From Acidianus manzaensis (GTDB taxonomy: Archaea > Thermoproteota > Thermoprotei_A > Sulfolobales > Sulfolobaceae), in NCBI RefSeq assembly GCF_002116695.1, contig NZ_CP020477.1, positions 1,165,501 through 1,229,500 on the forward strand: 64,000 nucleotides of DNA, in the 5' to 3' direction. This document shows, in pieces, positions 35,637 to 45,732 of this stretch. A model generated the notes under the pieces. The model saw only the letters and a list, made by a program, of their open reading frames with translations, did not search any database and was not told where the DNA came from. Within the stretch, counting starts at the first letter, position 1. Each line of letters opens with the position of its first letter. A program made the translations under genes and the position numbers.

Positions 35637-36434
35637 CTAATGCTTATGTGCTCTTCTAGTTCTTAAATCAGGTAATATAGAAAAATAATAGAAAACCATT
35701 AGTATTGACATGATGCTTCCAAAAAATATATCTATATTAAATATAATTGGAATTAGACTTAACGTTAATATTGAATATAGAATCTTCCATGTTTTATTAG
35801 ATTTTAAAATACCATATGCGACAAATATTATATCTATACCGATAGCTGAATATGTCCATAAGCTAAAATTAAGTATAGTTGGCGGAAAAGCAGAAACTGC
35901 TATCAACGGAAGTGCAAAATAAATCAAATCGTAAAATTCATTTTTTGATAAAAATATCCCCAAAACAATAGTGAAGAGCATTTCTATCATCATCGGATAA
36001 AAGAACCATATCGAATTAAGCGAAATAGATATGTCTGTTACAGCATTGCTAAATGCGTATTTTCCTAACTGAGCTAAGGAGAATGCCCCACCCATTAACG
36101 CTTCATTAATGACAATTAATATGGAGAACGTTATGTTTATTTTATTTGTTATTATCACTTGTTTTGATAAATTTTCTGCCACTGAAAAGAAAAACGCTAA
36201 AATTATTATCATAGAAATCATATTAATTGCAACAGCAATACCTAAAGAGAAAGTCGAAGGAGAATAAAGGTATACTATTGCTCCTATTAACATAAGACTC
36301 ATCATTATTAATACAAAAAAGGAAAAAAATAACTGCGTATAGTTCTCAACTTTTGTTTCAGTATAGTAAATAACTCCAATTATTGTAGTAACCATTATTG
36401 AAGCAAAAAATACAAGTAAATATAAAGATACCAT
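35637..36434 (-). CDS. polytopic membrane protein (265 aa), fox cluster
   Basis: Eight predicted TM helices are followed by a strongly basic C-terminal tail (RTRRAHKH) that should face the cytoplasm. No cofactor motif is seen. In size and topology it resembles the CbsB-like protein at the other end of the cluster, but I see no clear sequence match. It belongs to the same minus-strand gene series, 43 bp after the 150-aa gene. Confidence 0.75.
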   Translation of the reverse strand: MVSLYLLVFFASIMVTTIIGVIYYTETKVENYTQLFFSFFVLIMMSLMLIGAIVYLYSPSTFSLGIAVAINMISMIIILAFFFSVAENLSKQVIITNKINITFSILIVINEALMGGAFSLAQLGKYAFSNAVTDISISLNSIWFFYPMMIEMLFTIVLGIFLSKNEFYDLIYFALPLIAVSAFPPTILNFSLWTYSAIGIDIIFVAYGILKSNKTWKILYSILTLSLIPIIFNIDIFFGSIMSILMVFYYFSILPDLRTRRAHKH

Positions 36435-36477
36435 AATATATTATGTTATAAAATAAATTAAAAAGACTTACTTGCTT

Positions 36478-36930
36478 TTAACTTACATTAATGCTAAAGA
36501 AATTCCCATCACTTAAAATTACAGTATAGTTACCAGGAGAAAGTTTTATTGGTACTAGCACCGTTACTTCTCCTATATATACTTCTTTAGTTAATATGAA
36601 AGCAGAGATAACGTTGCCACTGTTAGATACTACAGATTGTTTCACATAAAAATTATTTATAGGTATAGTTGTTGTAGAATTTTGAATACATGTAATTGTT
36701 AGCTGTTGTTCATCGATATTATTAATTACCATCATTATTCCAGTTATATTTTCAGATTTTATACTAGAATTTGTATATACTTCTACTGTGTAAGTACCAT
36801 ATGAAGCCTGGTATATTGGAGATCCAGAATTAGGAGATAGAATTGATGAAATAGTAGGATATGTTAAAATAATGATTCCTACAACAGCAATTATGGAAAT
36901 TAAAAAAATTACTATTTTTCTTTTATTCAT
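36478..36930 (-). CDS. membrane-anchored extracytoplasmic protein (150 aa), fox cluster
   Basis: An N-terminal basic stretch and one TM helix (residues about 5-25) anchor a 120-residue domain that is predicted to be beta-rich and to lie outside the cell membrane. That domain has many N-x-S/T sequons, as is common for exported Sulfolobales proteins, and only one Cys. No blue-copper motif is visible, so it is not an obvious cupredoxin. It overlaps the upstream 68-aa gene by 4 bp. Confidence 0.72.
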   Translation of the reverse strand: MNKRKIVIFLISIIAVVGIIILTYPTISSILSPNSGSPIYQASYGTYTVEVYTNSSIKSENITGIMMVINNIDEQQLTITCIQNSTTTIPINNFYVKQSVVSNSGNVISAFILTKEVYIGEVTVLVPIKLSPGNYTVILSDGNFFSINVS

Positions 36931-37133
36931 CTCTTAAGGGCGCCTCCAATCATTATAAGCGCTAAGCCTACTACAGATAGAGCCATACCTAAATAGTCCA
37001 TAGTTCCATAAGAAAAGTCAAAAGATGCTGGACTTGGTTGCAAGAACGAAAATCCATATCCTACCATCAATATGATCGATATAGCTATTATCACTGCACC
37101 TGCTAATATAGGACCCCACATTTTTAAGTTCAT
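36927..37133 (-). CDS. small membrane protein (68 aa), fox cluster
   Basis: Two TM helices are separated by a short loop ([13 protein letters not shown]), with a basic C-terminal end (GGALKR). A TATA-like box (tttttaaatatag on the minus strand, centred about 25 nt upstream) fits a leaderless transcript start at this ATG. This may therefore be the first gene of the main minus-strand fox operon. No family is recognised. Confidence 0.7.
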   Translation of the reverse strand: MNLKMWGPILAGAVIIAISIILMVGYGFSFLQPSPASFDFSYGTMDYLGMALSVVGLALIMIGGALKR

Positions 37134-37173
37134 ATCAAAACATTTGTTTTAAGCTATATTTAAAAATTTTTCC

Positions 37174-37308
37174 TTAACAGTTCCTTGAATTAGATTTAAA
37201 GAACTTTTTTACAATAGCATAACATTCGTTCAACTCTTCATAAATCGACAAAAATGTTAGTTCCTTTTCTCTAACATAATTGGATAAATTTTCTTTAATC
37301 GTTATCAT
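37174..37308 (-). CDS. possible 44-aa soluble small protein upstream of the fox operon
   Basis: An ATG frame encodes a charged, helix-prone peptide (MITIKENLSNYVREKELTFL then SIYEELNECYAIVKKFF and a C-terminal Cys). Unlike the surrounding intergenic DNA its codons look protein-like. It lies 40 bp before the 68-aa gene. It could be a small regulator or the remnant of one; no family is recognised. Confidence 0.45.
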   Translation of the reverse strand: MITIKENLSNYVREKELTFLSIYEELNECYAIVKKFFKSNSRNC

Positions 37309-37478
37309 AATTTTAGTCAAAGATATTTTAGTTCATGGATTGCCTTATTTCTCTTCTTCATCAAATAAAATTTTAATTTACGTAAATTTGGTTCAAAGGC
37401 TATACAAACTTCAGTTTTAACATAGATATTGCAAATTACACATATACTTTAATTTAAAAATAAAGAATCTATAACTTC

Positions 37479-37498
37479 AATTACGACATATCGTAATT
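37479..37498. promoter_or_regulatory. perfect inverted repeat, candidate operator in fox control region
   Basis: Arms aattacga and tcgtaatt (8 bp) flank a 4-bp centre. It is located 170 bp upstream of the 44-aa ORF and 450 bp before subunit II. Its symmetry and length suit a dimeric archaeal regulator. No TATA box is adjacent, so its target promoter is unclear. Confidence 0.45.
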
Positions 37499-37855
37499 TA
37501 AGAAAGTCTATACTGCCATAAAAACTAAAAATATGTTATTTTAATGCTTAAGAATTTTAATATATTAAAATAATGTAATAAAGTTTAAACTATAAACATT
37601 AGTGAATCTTATAAAACGATAAAGGTTGTTAATATTTTATCAGATTTCGTAAGTGACAAATAGGTTTTGTAGTTGTCTGAATATCAATAATGTTTTAGTT
37701 CATTTCTTCTTGTTAAAGAGAACGTATAATTCAATGTTTACAAAGATCACATAAACTAGTAATAAATATCTTATACTAAATCTATATTATTTTATCAATA
37801 AAATTTTGCGTTTTATGACTATAGTTTTGAAAGATTAATCTTTTCTTAGTTTTTT

Positions 37856-37884
37856 TATAAAAGTAAAAGTTTATTACTTTTATA
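37856..37884. promoter_or_regulatory. 11-bp perfect inverted repeat upstream of oxidase subunit II
   Basis: Arms tataaaagtaa and ttacttttata are exact over 11 bp, with a 7-bp spacer. The element ends about 18 bp before the TATA-like box of the subunit II operon, a usual place for an archaeal activator. It is a good candidate for iron-dependent control of fox genes. Confidence 0.5.
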
Positions 37885-37948
37885 TCAAAAGAAACGAAAA
37901 TCTTTTAAATTAAAGATTCAATCAATTTAGTTAGAGAGTGATAAAAAA

Positions 37949-38542
37949 GTGAAAAGAGGTACTGTTATAGCTTTATTTTTCATCTTAGTAATTATAGCTG
38001 CATTATCCTTAGAAATTCAGTATAGCTCATATGATTATATAGGATACAATCCACACAATAATGCAGGAGAAGGTGTAGTACATGCAGAATTCTCTAATGC
38101 TTTAGGCTCATATAAAGGACCATATGTTATTATTTATGTTACCGGACAGCAATGGCACTGGGACTTCTATCCTCATCAAAAAGTTTGGACTAATCTAACA
38201 GTAGTTCCTGTAGATGAACCAGTAGTCTTTGTAATACACAGCATTGATGTATTTCATGAATTCTTTATTCAATCAGCAGCTAGTAACATGTCATTAGGGT
38301 TTAATTTTGGTGCAGAAGCAGTACCTGGATATTATTCCTATATAGTTCTAGTATTCCCTAAACCGGGCTACTATCACGTAGCATGTGCTGAATATTGCGG
38401 AACTGCTGGATATGGACTAGGCCATTCATGGCTAACTGGAACAATATTAGCAACGTCTAATATGACGCTAGCTTCAGAAATTACTGGAGGAGTACTACCA
38501 CAAGGAACATGGGCACCATACTCAGTTAATGGGACGGTGTAA
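37949..38542 (+). CDS. foxH: heme-copper oxidase subunit II (CuA subunit), fox cluster
   Basis: The 197-aa protein has one N-terminal TM helix and an extracytoplasmic cupredoxin domain. CuA ligands visible are His103 (DVFHEF), Cys146, the Glu148 carbonyl position, Cys150 and His159. The usual Met three residues after that His is Leu162, and four extra residues sit between Cys150 and GLGH compared with ba3-type oxidases. It accepts electrons from Fe(II)-derived carriers and passes them to subunit I. It starts at GTG after a GAGAGTGAT Shine-Dalgarno-like stretch. The letter H follows my recollection of published fox nomenclature and is less certain than the function. Confidence 0.85.
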   Translation: MKRGTVIALFFILVIIAALSLEIQYSSYDYIGYNPHNNAGEGVVHAEFSNALGSYKGPYVIIYVTGQQWHWDFYPHQKVWTNLTVVPVDEPVVFVIHSIDVFHEFFIQSAASNMSLGFNFGAEAVPGYYSYIVLVFPKPGYYHVACAEYCGTAGYGLGHSWLTGTILATSNMTLASEITGGVLPQGTWAPYSVNGTV

Positions 38543-38545
38543 AAA

Positions 38546-38803
38546 ATGAACAAGGTAATTGTTTATATATCTGCAGTTCTTGTAATAATTGGAATAATCC
38601 TAATGATAGCAGGGACTAGAACAGTGACATTCGCAGAAGAACATTTTGCAATAAATGGTATGTATGAGACAGAAGGTAGTACAACTAACTACTTTTGGAA
38701 CTTTTTCGGATTAGCTATATTTTTATTTGGTATAGGTGGATTTTTATCATATTTTGAACTAAATAAAGGAATCAATAATAAAAAAGGTGGTATAAATGGC
38801 TAA
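38546..38803 (+). CDS. small membrane protein (85 aa) between oxidase subunit II and CbsA-like cytochrome
   Basis: Two TM helices (about 5-24 and 50-70) are separated by an acidic loop with [16 protein letters not shown]. It lies 3 bp after the subunit II stop and overlaps the cytochrome gene by 8 bp, so it is certainly in the operon. It is probably an accessory oxidase subunit; no family is recognised. Confidence 0.8.
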   Translation: MNKVIVYISAVLVIIGIILMIAGTRTVTFAEEHFAINGMYETEGSTTNYFWNFFGLAIFLFGIGGFLSYFELNKGINNKKGGING

Positions 38804-40472
38804 TGGATATCTAAAATTATTTGTATTAGGACTGATTATAGTATTAGTTATATTAGGAGCAGCATATGGCATAGATTACTTACTTAATGCTGCATCAAAC
38901 GCATCAACTAGTCTTACTGCATATTACGTACCTAACGCTCAAATAGATTTAGGTGCTCCTGGCCAACAATTATTTTGGCAATCTATACCATGGTCTACTG
39001 TTCCGTTAGTTCCTACTGTACCTGTACCAGGTGGAATATCTGGACATACCAAAGAAGTAGATGTTAAAGCAGCATGGACATATGTAGATGGTGTTCCTTA
39101 TATTATGATATTAATGAAGGCACCAGTAGTTGGACAAGAATCTTGGATGGCTTGTGCAGAACAAACGCCAAATCATATATTTTGGCAACCTGATAGTGAT
39201 GTAGTACCAGAAGGATGGTGGGTAGTAAATGTCTCATATAATGCATCGGATCAAGGAATAGCTTCAGTATATACTTTACCTAAGTCAGAACAATTAGGAT
39301 ATCCACCTGGCCAAGCGTTAACTAACGCAATAACGATATATGTGTATAATGTAAGTGGAAAATTATATGGCCAGATAGATGGTGCAATAAATCCAGATGG
39401 ATATCCATTAAATAATGGACAACCAATAAATATTACAAGTATAGACATAGATTACAATGGAACTAATATTACATCATTGAATCAATTTCTCTCTTTAGGA
39501 TTAAATGGTACAACATGGTTCCAGGATGAATATAATAACTTTTATCCAGAAGATACTGCTGGCTATGTATCATTATATTATAATAATAGCTATATGTATC
39601 CAGAAAGATTTGCTATAATGTGGTTATTAGGAGGAGTTCCTAGTGATTGGACTCAAGTTGCTTATACACCACATATGATGCCAGGAACTTCTGGAGCTTT
39701 ATCTGCTGGAGAAGCTGAATTATGGATATTTAATGATAATCCTAGAGGTAATAATACTCAAGATTTTGGCTATCCTGGACCTACATTCTTTAGTAGAACT
39801 TCTCCGCCTCCATATATACACTGGCCTACGTATAAAGATCCATTAAATTTAGGGTATCTACCAGATCAAGGTATAGCTGCTGATGCCTTTGTAAACGGAT
39901 CATCAATATACTACATTGGAGGAAACTACTTAACTTCATTTCCATCCATTGATAATCCTCATGTAAATCCTTGGGCTGTTTGGAATGGAAAAGCTAATGA
40001 TTCTCTATTGTGGGATCCTTCAGTAATAGCTACTGGATTTACATTCGTTAACACGCCTACTGGACCATATATGTGTCTAGAATATGCTAGGACATTCACT
40101 ACTACTGGTGTTTCTAACGGTCAGGGAGAATCTCATTATCAAATTCAGTTACAACAAGGAGAGACTTATCATGTTGCGTTTGCAGTTTTCCAAGGAGGTG
40201 CAGGAGAATCAGTAGACTTTAAGTCCATATCATTCTGGTGGACTATTTACATACAACCAGCTAACTCAAGTAATAGTCAATTCTTACCATTATTCTTAAT
40301 AGGAAATTCAATAACAGCTCCTGCAATAGCCTTGCTATTATCTAGAAAATACTTCAACTTTAAGTTAGACGCTAAACTTGCCCCAATAATATCTCCAATA
40401 TTACATATGATACAGCAGATAAGGAAACTAGAAATTAAATTACAATACATAATGCAAGATAAGGGTAACTGA
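38796..40472 (+). CDS. foxC: CbsA-like cytochrome b558/566 (extracytoplasmic heme protein) of the fox cluster
   Basis: The 558-aa protein has an N-terminal signal-anchor helix, a large exported domain with many N-glycosylation sequons, and a C-terminal TM helix near residues 495-515. The exported domain belongs to the ethylbenzene-dehydrogenase/CbsA heme-binding family; segments such as [11 protein letters not shown] near the C-terminus are typical. In fox clusters the CbsA-like cytochrome is the favoured candidate for taking electrons from Fe(II) outside the membrane. Heme ligands cannot be named safely. The next gene follows after 2 bp. Confidence 0.85.
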   Translation: MANGYLKLFVLGLIIVLVILGAAYGIDYLLNAASNASTSLTAYYVPNAQIDLGAPGQQLFWQSIPWSTVPLVPTVPVPGGISGHTKEVDVKAAWTYVDGVPYIMILMKAPVVGQESWMACAEQTPNHIFWQPDSDVVPEGWWVVNVSYNASDQGIASVYTLPKSEQLGYPPGQALTNAITIYVYNVSGKLYGQIDGAINPDGYPLNNGQPINITSIDIDYNGTNITSLNQFLSLGLNGTTWFQDEYNNFYPEDTAGYVSLYYNNSYMYPERFAIMWLLGGVPSDWTQVAYTPHMMPGTSGALSAGEAELWIFNDNPRGNNTQDFGYPGPTFFSRTSPPPYIHWPTYKDPLNLGYLPDQGIAADAFVNGSSIYYIGGNYLTSFPSIDNPHVNPWAVWNGKANDSLLWDPSVIATGFTFVNTPTGPYMCLEYARTFTTTGVSNGQGESHYQIQLQQGETYHVAFAVFQGGAGESVDFKSISFWWTIYIQPANSSNSQFLPLFLIGNSITAPAIALLLSRKYFNFKLDAKLAPIISPILHMIQQIRKLEIKLQYIMQDKGN

Positions 40473-40474
40473 AA

Positions 40475-41479
40475 ATGAAAGGTAATATTTTTAATAAAGA
40501 TATAAATTTTTTAAATGTTTTATCTTTTATTTTTGTTTTCTCAGTATTATTTGAGCTTTTCTTTAATAGAGAATTTCTAGCAGGAACAATTCCAATTGGT
40601 TACGCTTCAGTAGTTAATCCTATGGTTAAGCAAATTTTATCAATATCTTTTTTTATAGGCGCTATTGCTTTTGGATTAGTATTAATATTAGAACCAATTT
40701 TAATCGCTGGTGCAACCATATATTCTAAGATATCTAAAACAAGCAAAGCATTACTAGCTACTTCACTATATCTATCAATATTATTGGATGGCGTACACTG
40801 GTATTATGGAATAAATAATACCGCATTTCAACCACCAGTAATTTTTTCCCTTATCTACATAATAATAATGATTACTACTTTGATAATGATTTCTATAGAA
40901 TTTAAAAATTCTCTATTACTAGTTGTGCTAATACCAGACTTCTTAGCATATTTTACCTTAATAGGAAATTGGTCAGTTGAATTATCTAGAATAAGTTTAT
41001 TAGGTAATATAACATTTTGGAGCTCTTTTCTAATGCCTTATACGATAATGGCTGTTGGAACTATTTTTACTATTTATAGCATATACTCTAGTCACAAACT
41101 AGGGCTATTAAATAAGAAATATTTAGGATTATTCTTATCTTTTGCGTGCTTAGCAGCAATAATAGGTAGTATAGTTTACTTAAATTTGGTACCAGGATTA
41201 GGAATTATGATAGGTATTATGTTTCCTTATATATTAGGAATCTTAGGAATAAGAAATTGGATGCCTCCACTATTATTTGGCATAGCAATACTATCAATAG
41301 GAGCTAGCTTCCTAATGTACAAGAGAGATAAAGGAATGGCATTATTTGCATTAACATTATTCTTTGGCGCACTAATTTTTGATAGTGTCAGTACAACAGT
41401 ATATCTCTTAATTCCATTATCCGCCATATCGATATATAGTATAGTAAATAAAGCGAATAAGCTTAAAAGTAAGATTTAG
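40475..41479 (+). CDS. CbsB-like polytopic membrane protein of the fox cluster
   Basis: The 334-aa protein has about 9-10 TM helices and no Cys pairs. A single His-containing segment ([10 protein letters not shown]) is the only potential heme ligand I noticed. Position directly after the CbsA-like gene matches the cbsA-cbsB order of Sulfolobus b558/566, so it is likely the membrane partner (foxD in some reports). It ends the plus-strand fox operon with a T8 tract. Confidence 0.78.
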   Translation: MKGNIFNKDINFLNVLSFIFVFSVLFELFFNREFLAGTIPIGYASVVNPMVKQILSISFFIGAIAFGLVLILEPILIAGATIYSKISKTSKALLATSLYLSILLDGVHWYYGINNTAFQPPVIFSLIYIIIMITTLIMISIEFKNSLLLVVLIPDFLAYFTLIGNWSVELSRISLLGNITFWSSFLMPYTIMAVGTIFTIYSIYSSHKLGLLNKKYLGLFLSFACLAAIIGSIVYLNLVPGLGIMIGIMFPYILGILGIRNWMPPLLFGIAILSIGASFLMYKRDKGMALFALTLFFGALIFDSVSTTVYLLIPLSAISIYSIVNKANKLKSKI

Positions 41480-41487
41480 TTTTTTTT
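41480..41487 (+). terminator. T8 tract ending the fox plus-strand operon
   Basis: Eight T residues follow the last stop codon immediately, matching the oligo-T terminators of archaeal RNA polymerase. Confidence 0.5.
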
Positions 41488-42020
41488 AAAAGATTTTCAT
41501 TTATATAAATTGATAATAGATTTGTTAGTATTTTTAAAGTCTATAATCAGAAATATATTCTGCTTATTTATTTTAAAACTATATATACTATTAAGTAAAT
41601 CATAATGGCCAGAATCGTTTGATTAAATAAAAAAGACTTTTTTAACTAATTATTTTTACTACACTAAATTTGTGATTAATATTAAAAGATTTATAATTTT
41701 TCCTGGTAAATTATAAATATTTTTTAATTCATATTAAATAGGTAAAATGAGATTTTTGAATAGCCGATTTTTTATGAGTATAATTAGGTATTCTAAACCT
41801 TATAACTTACGACGTTAAAAAGATAACAGTTTTAGTTGGACTATATTTAATCACTTCATAATTACAATAAGATTAATGTTTCTTCGTAAAACTAAAAAAT
41901 TTTTTTATATTTTTTATTAATAAATAAAAAAAGAGATAAATATACATAATAATCTTAAAACTTAATCTTCACTTTTACTGTTAAACATTTATAAATAATT
42001 ATATAGAGAATGTGAATCTG
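41488..42020. other. intergenic region; one tiny frame, otherwise nothing
   Basis: This 533-bp A+T-rich region contains a 23-codon ATG frame at 41747-41818 preceded by aggtaaa, which is too short to support as a gene. A TATA-like series lies close to the MFS gene. No RNA gene or repeat is recognised. Confidence 0.5.
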
Positions 42021-43286
42021 ATGAAATCATTAATAGATGTATCTAGACCAAAGAGATTAATTAGATTGCTTCCTATACTTTTCTTCTTGTATTTAGTAAA
42101 TTTCTTAGATAGAGTAAACATCTCATATGCTATAGATGCAGGTATGTTTCAGTATCTTGGTGTTTCTAAGGCTGAAGTTGGGATTATAGCATCTTTTGCT
42201 TCTTCATTATTCTTCGTTGGATATTTCATACCTCAAATATTTTCTAATCTTGGAATAAACAAATATGGAGTAAGAAAAATTTTCGCTATAGCATTCACAG
42301 CTTGGGGTATAATCACTATCTTAACTGGATTTGTTACTAGCGTAATTCAGATTGAAGTACTACGATTCGTTCTAGGAATAGCTGAAGGTCCGTTTTATGC
42401 TGGAGTAATATTTTATCTTAGCTTATGGTTCTTAAAACCTGAAAGGGCAACTGCTAATAGCCTTTTTAATGCTGCTATTCCAATAGCTGGAATATTTGGA
42501 GGCCTAATAGCTGGTGGTATATTTTCTGTATATGGAGATTATCCTGGATGGAGATATCTATTCATATATGAAGGAGTACTAGCTTTAATTGGAGCAGGAT
42601 TAGCGTATTTTCTTTTAACTGATTTCCCTAAGGATGCTAAATGGTTAAGCAAAGATGAAAAGATTGCATTAGAAGAGGCTATAAAGGAAGAATCAGTGAG
42701 TAAAGCTAAGATAAAGTGGACTACTGCACTTAAAGATAGAGATGTAATTCTTTTAACTATAGTATATTTTTTAGGTGTAACTAGTCTATATGGATATTCT
42801 ATTTGGTTACCGAGCATTATAAGTTCTATAGCTAAAGTTAACGCTAGTTTAGCCAGCTTTCTCTCTATAATACCTTATGTAATAGCTTCAATTTCTCTAA
42901 TATTTATTGCTAGATATTCAGATAATCACGGTAATCATAAATTCATTACTTTTATCGTATTTTTAATAGCTGGAATAGGATTAGCATTAAGCGCTTTAAC
43001 TGAAAGCATATTTATTGCATCATTTATACTGTTTTCCTTAGCAGCAATAGGAATATTTAGTTTTCTTTCTCCATTTTGGGCAGTGCCACAAAAGTTTCTA
43101 CAGTCTGATGCTGCAGCAGCATCAATAGGTTTAATTAACGCTGTTGGAAATTTAGGAGGAATTGCTGGACCAATAATTGTAGGTGGATTACAGAGTCTTA
43201 CCAGTTCCTTCGTAGCTGGAATCTATTCTATGGCAGTTTTTGCATTTCTAGCTGGAATTGTAATGCTTTTGGTAAAAAGAGAATGA
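42021..43286 (+). CDS. MFS transporter, anion:cation symporter (ACS)-like
   Basis: It has 421 aa from the ATG; a GTG nine bases upstream is the alternative and forms part of a GTGA Shine-Dalgarno-like stretch. Twelve TM helices are predicted. The N-terminal [10 protein letters not shown] motif is characteristic of ACS carriers for organic acids such as 4-hydroxyphenylacetate, phthalate and hexuronates. The conserved loop between helices 2 and 3 is present (NKYGVRKIF). The gene is alone, so the substrate is unknown; an organic acid is likely. Confidence 0.88.
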   Translation: MKSLIDVSRPKRLIRLLPILFFLYLVNFLDRVNISYAIDAGMFQYLGVSKAEVGIIASFASSLFFVGYFIPQIFSNLGINKYGVRKIFAIAFTAWGIITILTGFVTSVIQIEVLRFVLGIAEGPFYAGVIFYLSLWFLKPERATANSLFNAAIPIAGIFGGLIAGGIFSVYGDYPGWRYLFIYEGVLALIGAGLAYFLLTDFPKDAKWLSKDEKIALEEAIKEESVSKAKIKWTTALKDRDVILLTIVYFLGVTSLYGYSIWLPSIISSIAKVNASLASFLSIIPYVIASISLIFIARYSDNHGNHKFITFIVFLIAGIGLALSALTESIFIASFILFSLAAIGIFSFLSPFWAVPQKFLQSDAAAASIGLINAVGNLGGIAGPIIVGGLQSLTSSFVAGIYSMAVFAFLAGIVMLLVKRE

Positions 43287-43383
43287 GTGAGATTTTTTGT
43301 TTTAGATTTATCTTTAAAATATTTAAAGTATGTCACTATTAGTAGAGAAATACTAAATATATTTCACTTTTTTCTAAAAATAT

Positions 43384-44379
43384 TTAATATATTTTTATCA
43401 TTATTCTTCCGTCTCTGTTTTTATCTTGTAAACTATTTAGAGCTTCTTTACCTTCTTCTAGGGAAAAGGTTCTCCATACTTTCAATTTGCAGTCTTTACA
43501 TAAATCTAGTAATTCGACGAAATCTTTTCTGTTTCCTCTATTAGTACCTAATATTGTCTGATGCATGTTGTAAAGTTTGCTTAGGTTTATTTTAACTTCT
43601 GATCCTGTAAGTGTTCCGAATGTTATAATTCTACCTTTTACACCAAGTATTGATAAGCCTTTTTCCCAAAATTGCTCTCCTAAACTATCTATAACTACAT
43701 CTGCCATTTTTCCTTTGGTGAAATCTCTTATTTTTTCTTCTGCTTCTTCATAATTTACTATCAAATCTGCTCCAAAATCTTTTAGCCAAGATTTTCTGCT
43801 TATCGCTATTACTTTTGCTCCAAATTTCTTACCTAATTGGACTGCAAATTGTCCTGTATTTCCTGAAGCACCGAAAACAACTAGTGTTTCTCCTGGCCTT
43901 AAATTTGCTTCTTTTAACGCGTGATAAGCAGTAAGGCCAGCTACTGTCATACTTGATCCTAGTTCCCAGCTGTAATCTTCTGGAAGTTTAAATACGTATT
44001 TTTCTTCTACTGATATATATTCTGCCATACCTCCATTAGTGTTAACTCCTATCCTTCCACCGTTTCTACATAACGTCTCATACCCAATCATGCACATGTC
44101 ACAATTTCCGTCAAATAATCTACCATAAATTGTTACTCTATCTCCGGGGCTTACTGAATTTACATGTTCTCCTACTTTTTCTACTATTCCTGCAAACTCT
44201 ACGCCAGGTATATGGGGAATTGGAGACACACTAAGTGAATTTACAGTTATATAGTCTACTGGGTTTACTCCTATCATTTTTACCTTAATTAAAACGTCGT
44301 GCGAATTAATTTCTGGTGTTTTATATTCGGTAAGTTTTAAATTATCTATTCCGCTCTTTTCGAAGACTAATGCTTTCAT
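43384..44379 (-). CDS. MDR-family NAD(P)H:quinone oxidoreductase-like dehydrogenase
   Basis: The 331-aa protein has a GroES-like N-terminal domain and Rossmann motif GASGNTGQFA. A structural-zinc-like Cys cluster (NCDMCMIGYETLC) is present. The usual catalytic-zinc Cys (GxCGSD) is replaced by GVNPVDY, so it is closer to quinone oxidoreductases than to zinc alcohol dehydrogenases. It reduces quinones or activated enones with NADPH. It is single, with a TATA-like aatatact upstream of the start. Confidence 0.88.
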   Translation of the reverse strand: MKALVFEKSGIDNLKLTEYKTPEINSHDVLIKVKMIGVNPVDYITVNSLSVSPIPHIPGVEFAGIVEKVGEHVNSVSPGDRVTIYGRLFDGNCDMCMIGYETLCRNGGRIGVNTNGGMAEYISVEEKYVFKLPEDYSWELGSSMTVAGLTAYHALKEANLRPGETLVVFGASGNTGQFAVQLGKKFGAKVIAISRKSWLKDFGADLIVNYEEAEEKIRDFTKGKMADVVIDSLGEQFWEKGLSILGVKGRIITFGTLTGSEVKINLSKLYNMHQTILGTNRGNRKDFVELLDLCKDCKLKVWRTFSLEEGKEALNSLQDKNRDGRIMIKIY

Positions 44380-44507
44380 AGTATATTATTTGGCATAGAC
44401 TAAAATTAAGTTCTTGTGCACGATAAAAATCTACAAAAAATTGAGAATTTATTCATCAAGGAAAATTGCATATTCATATCTAGAATTAGAATGTTATTGT
44501 ATTTTTA

Positions 44508-45143
44508 TTATAATTCGCTAAGGTCTATTTCTCCATTTAGAAATGGATTATGTAATTTTTCATATCCTAATGTAGTAAAGTTTCCGTGACCAGGATATAC
44601 GATAAGTTCATCAGGTAATTGTTTTAATTTTTCTAGACTATTTTTCAGAAAATCTGTTGACCCGCCCAAATCTGTTCTTCCTACTGTTTCGTTAAATAGT
44701 GTATCTCCAGTAAATATGGAATTTTTAGTTAAAATGCAAATGCTACCCATAGTGTGACCTGGAGTTTCAATAATTTTTAGTTCTTCGTCATTTAATATTA
44801 TCTTATTTCCATCTTTTATAAATTGGTCTGGAAATGGGATTTCTTCCATTTCTACACCTAGAGAAATTGCCATACGTTTTGAATCTTTAACTAAATCTAT
44901 ATCTTTCTCATTAATAATAAAAAGTGTTGAAGGATAAAATTTTTTAAGCTGTGGCATACCTAAAATATGATCAAAATGACCGTGCGTAGCTATGATGATT
45001 TTTGGTGTAATGCTTTTTGCTTTAAGATAGTTTATTAGTTCTGACATGTCTCCTCCGGCATCTATTACTATAGCCTCGTTATTGGAAATTAGTAAATAGG
45101 AGTTAGTATTTAATGGGCCAGAAACAAAGTTTTCTATAATCAT
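44508..45143 (-). CDS. metallo-beta-lactamase-fold hydrolase (glyoxalase II-like)
   Basis: The 211-aa enzyme has the complete metal motif HGHFDH (His54, His56, Asp58, His59), the HTMGS histidine, the GDTLF aspartate and a C-terminal PGHG. These are features of the glyoxalase II/YcbL group, which hydrolyses thioesters such as S-lactoylglutathione analogues. Substrate in this organism is unknown because it lacks glutathione. It is single and co-oriented with the upstream MDR gene but 128 bp away. Confidence 0.9.
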   Translation of the reverse strand: MIIENFVSGPLNTNSYLLISNNEAIVIDAGGDMSELINYLKAKSITPKIIIATHGHFDHILGMPQLKKFYPSTLFIINEKDIDLVKDSKRMAISLGVEMEEIPFPDQFIKDGNKIILNDEELKIIETPGHTMGSICILTKNSIFTGDTLFNETVGRTDLGGSTDFLKNSLEKLKQLPDELIVYPGHGNFTTLGYEKLHNPFLNGEIDLSEL

Positions 45144-45732
45144 AAATATTAATTGATTAAAGAGAATATAAAACTATACTAAATTCCATAATCTTATATA
45201 ATTAGTTTTTAAATATCTTCTAAGAATTATTTTGAATTAGTTTGTTAGAGACAGAGTAGTGAAACTCCTACATTTCGCACGAATTCATTAAGGTCAAGAG
45301 AGAAGCAGCCAGGCATTGACAATGATTCAACTTTGTCTTCTGCTTTAGACAAGATATGGAAAAATAGTTCGATTATAAGATGTGAAGCATATAATACTTC
45401 TTTACTCGAATAAACTTATATTGTATTGCTTAAAGATTTTAAATATAAAAGTGAAATTGATAATTTTTATGTTTCTTAACATTATTTTAAGTATAATGTA
45501 TCTTTCAACTCTGATTACTTACTAGCTGGATATATAACTTTTTCATATGTTTTGTTCTACTATTTTTTAGTTAAGTGCAAAATGTTATACGTTTAATTTT
45601 TACAAATATTTTTATAGTTTTTAAATAGTATAAATAGTTTTTAAAAACCTAGGCTTCATATACAATTTTTTCAAAGAAAAATTGCTTAGATGTTCCACAA
45701 AGTTTATAAAATTACGTTATTACTTTAACATA
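45144..45732. other. intergenic region with a G+C-richer patch
   Basis: The first 90 bp and the last 300 bp are ordinary A+T-rich spacer. Between about 45241 and 45420 the composition rises clearly and short frames look coding-like (see the separate entry). A TATA-like tttttaaatagtataaat run precedes the protease gene. Confidence 0.5.
45241..45420 (+). other. compositionally distinct patch, possible decayed gene or mobile-element end
   Basis: This stretch is visibly richer in G+C than any nearby spacer. It encodes broken plus-strand frames such as FVRDRVVKLLHFARIH-stop, then EKQPGIDNDSTLSSALDKIW ending at a TAA near 45408. No start codon joins them. It may be the remains of a transposon-type gene or an untranslated RNA. 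I cannot name a family. Confidence 0.35.

Larger units (their letters stand above)
37309..37948. other. divergent control region of the fox cluster
   Basis: This 640-bp A+T-rich region separates the minus-strand fox series from the plus-strand subunit II operon. It holds two strong inverted repeats (37479-37498 and 37856-37884), and a TATA-like tttaaatt near 37903 with a GAGAGTGAT Shine-Dalgarno-like stretch just before the GTG at 37949. I see nothing else. Confidence 0.6.

Noticed and set aside
41747..41818. 23-codon ATG frame between the fox operon and the MFS gene
   Set aside because: It is too short, with only a weak upstream purine run, and there is no coupling to another gene.
43287..43544. 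85-codon plus-strand frame after the MFS gene
   Set aside because: It overlaps the 3' end of the convincing minus-strand MDR gene, is Phe/Leu-rich from reading A+T-rich DNA, and has no known domain.
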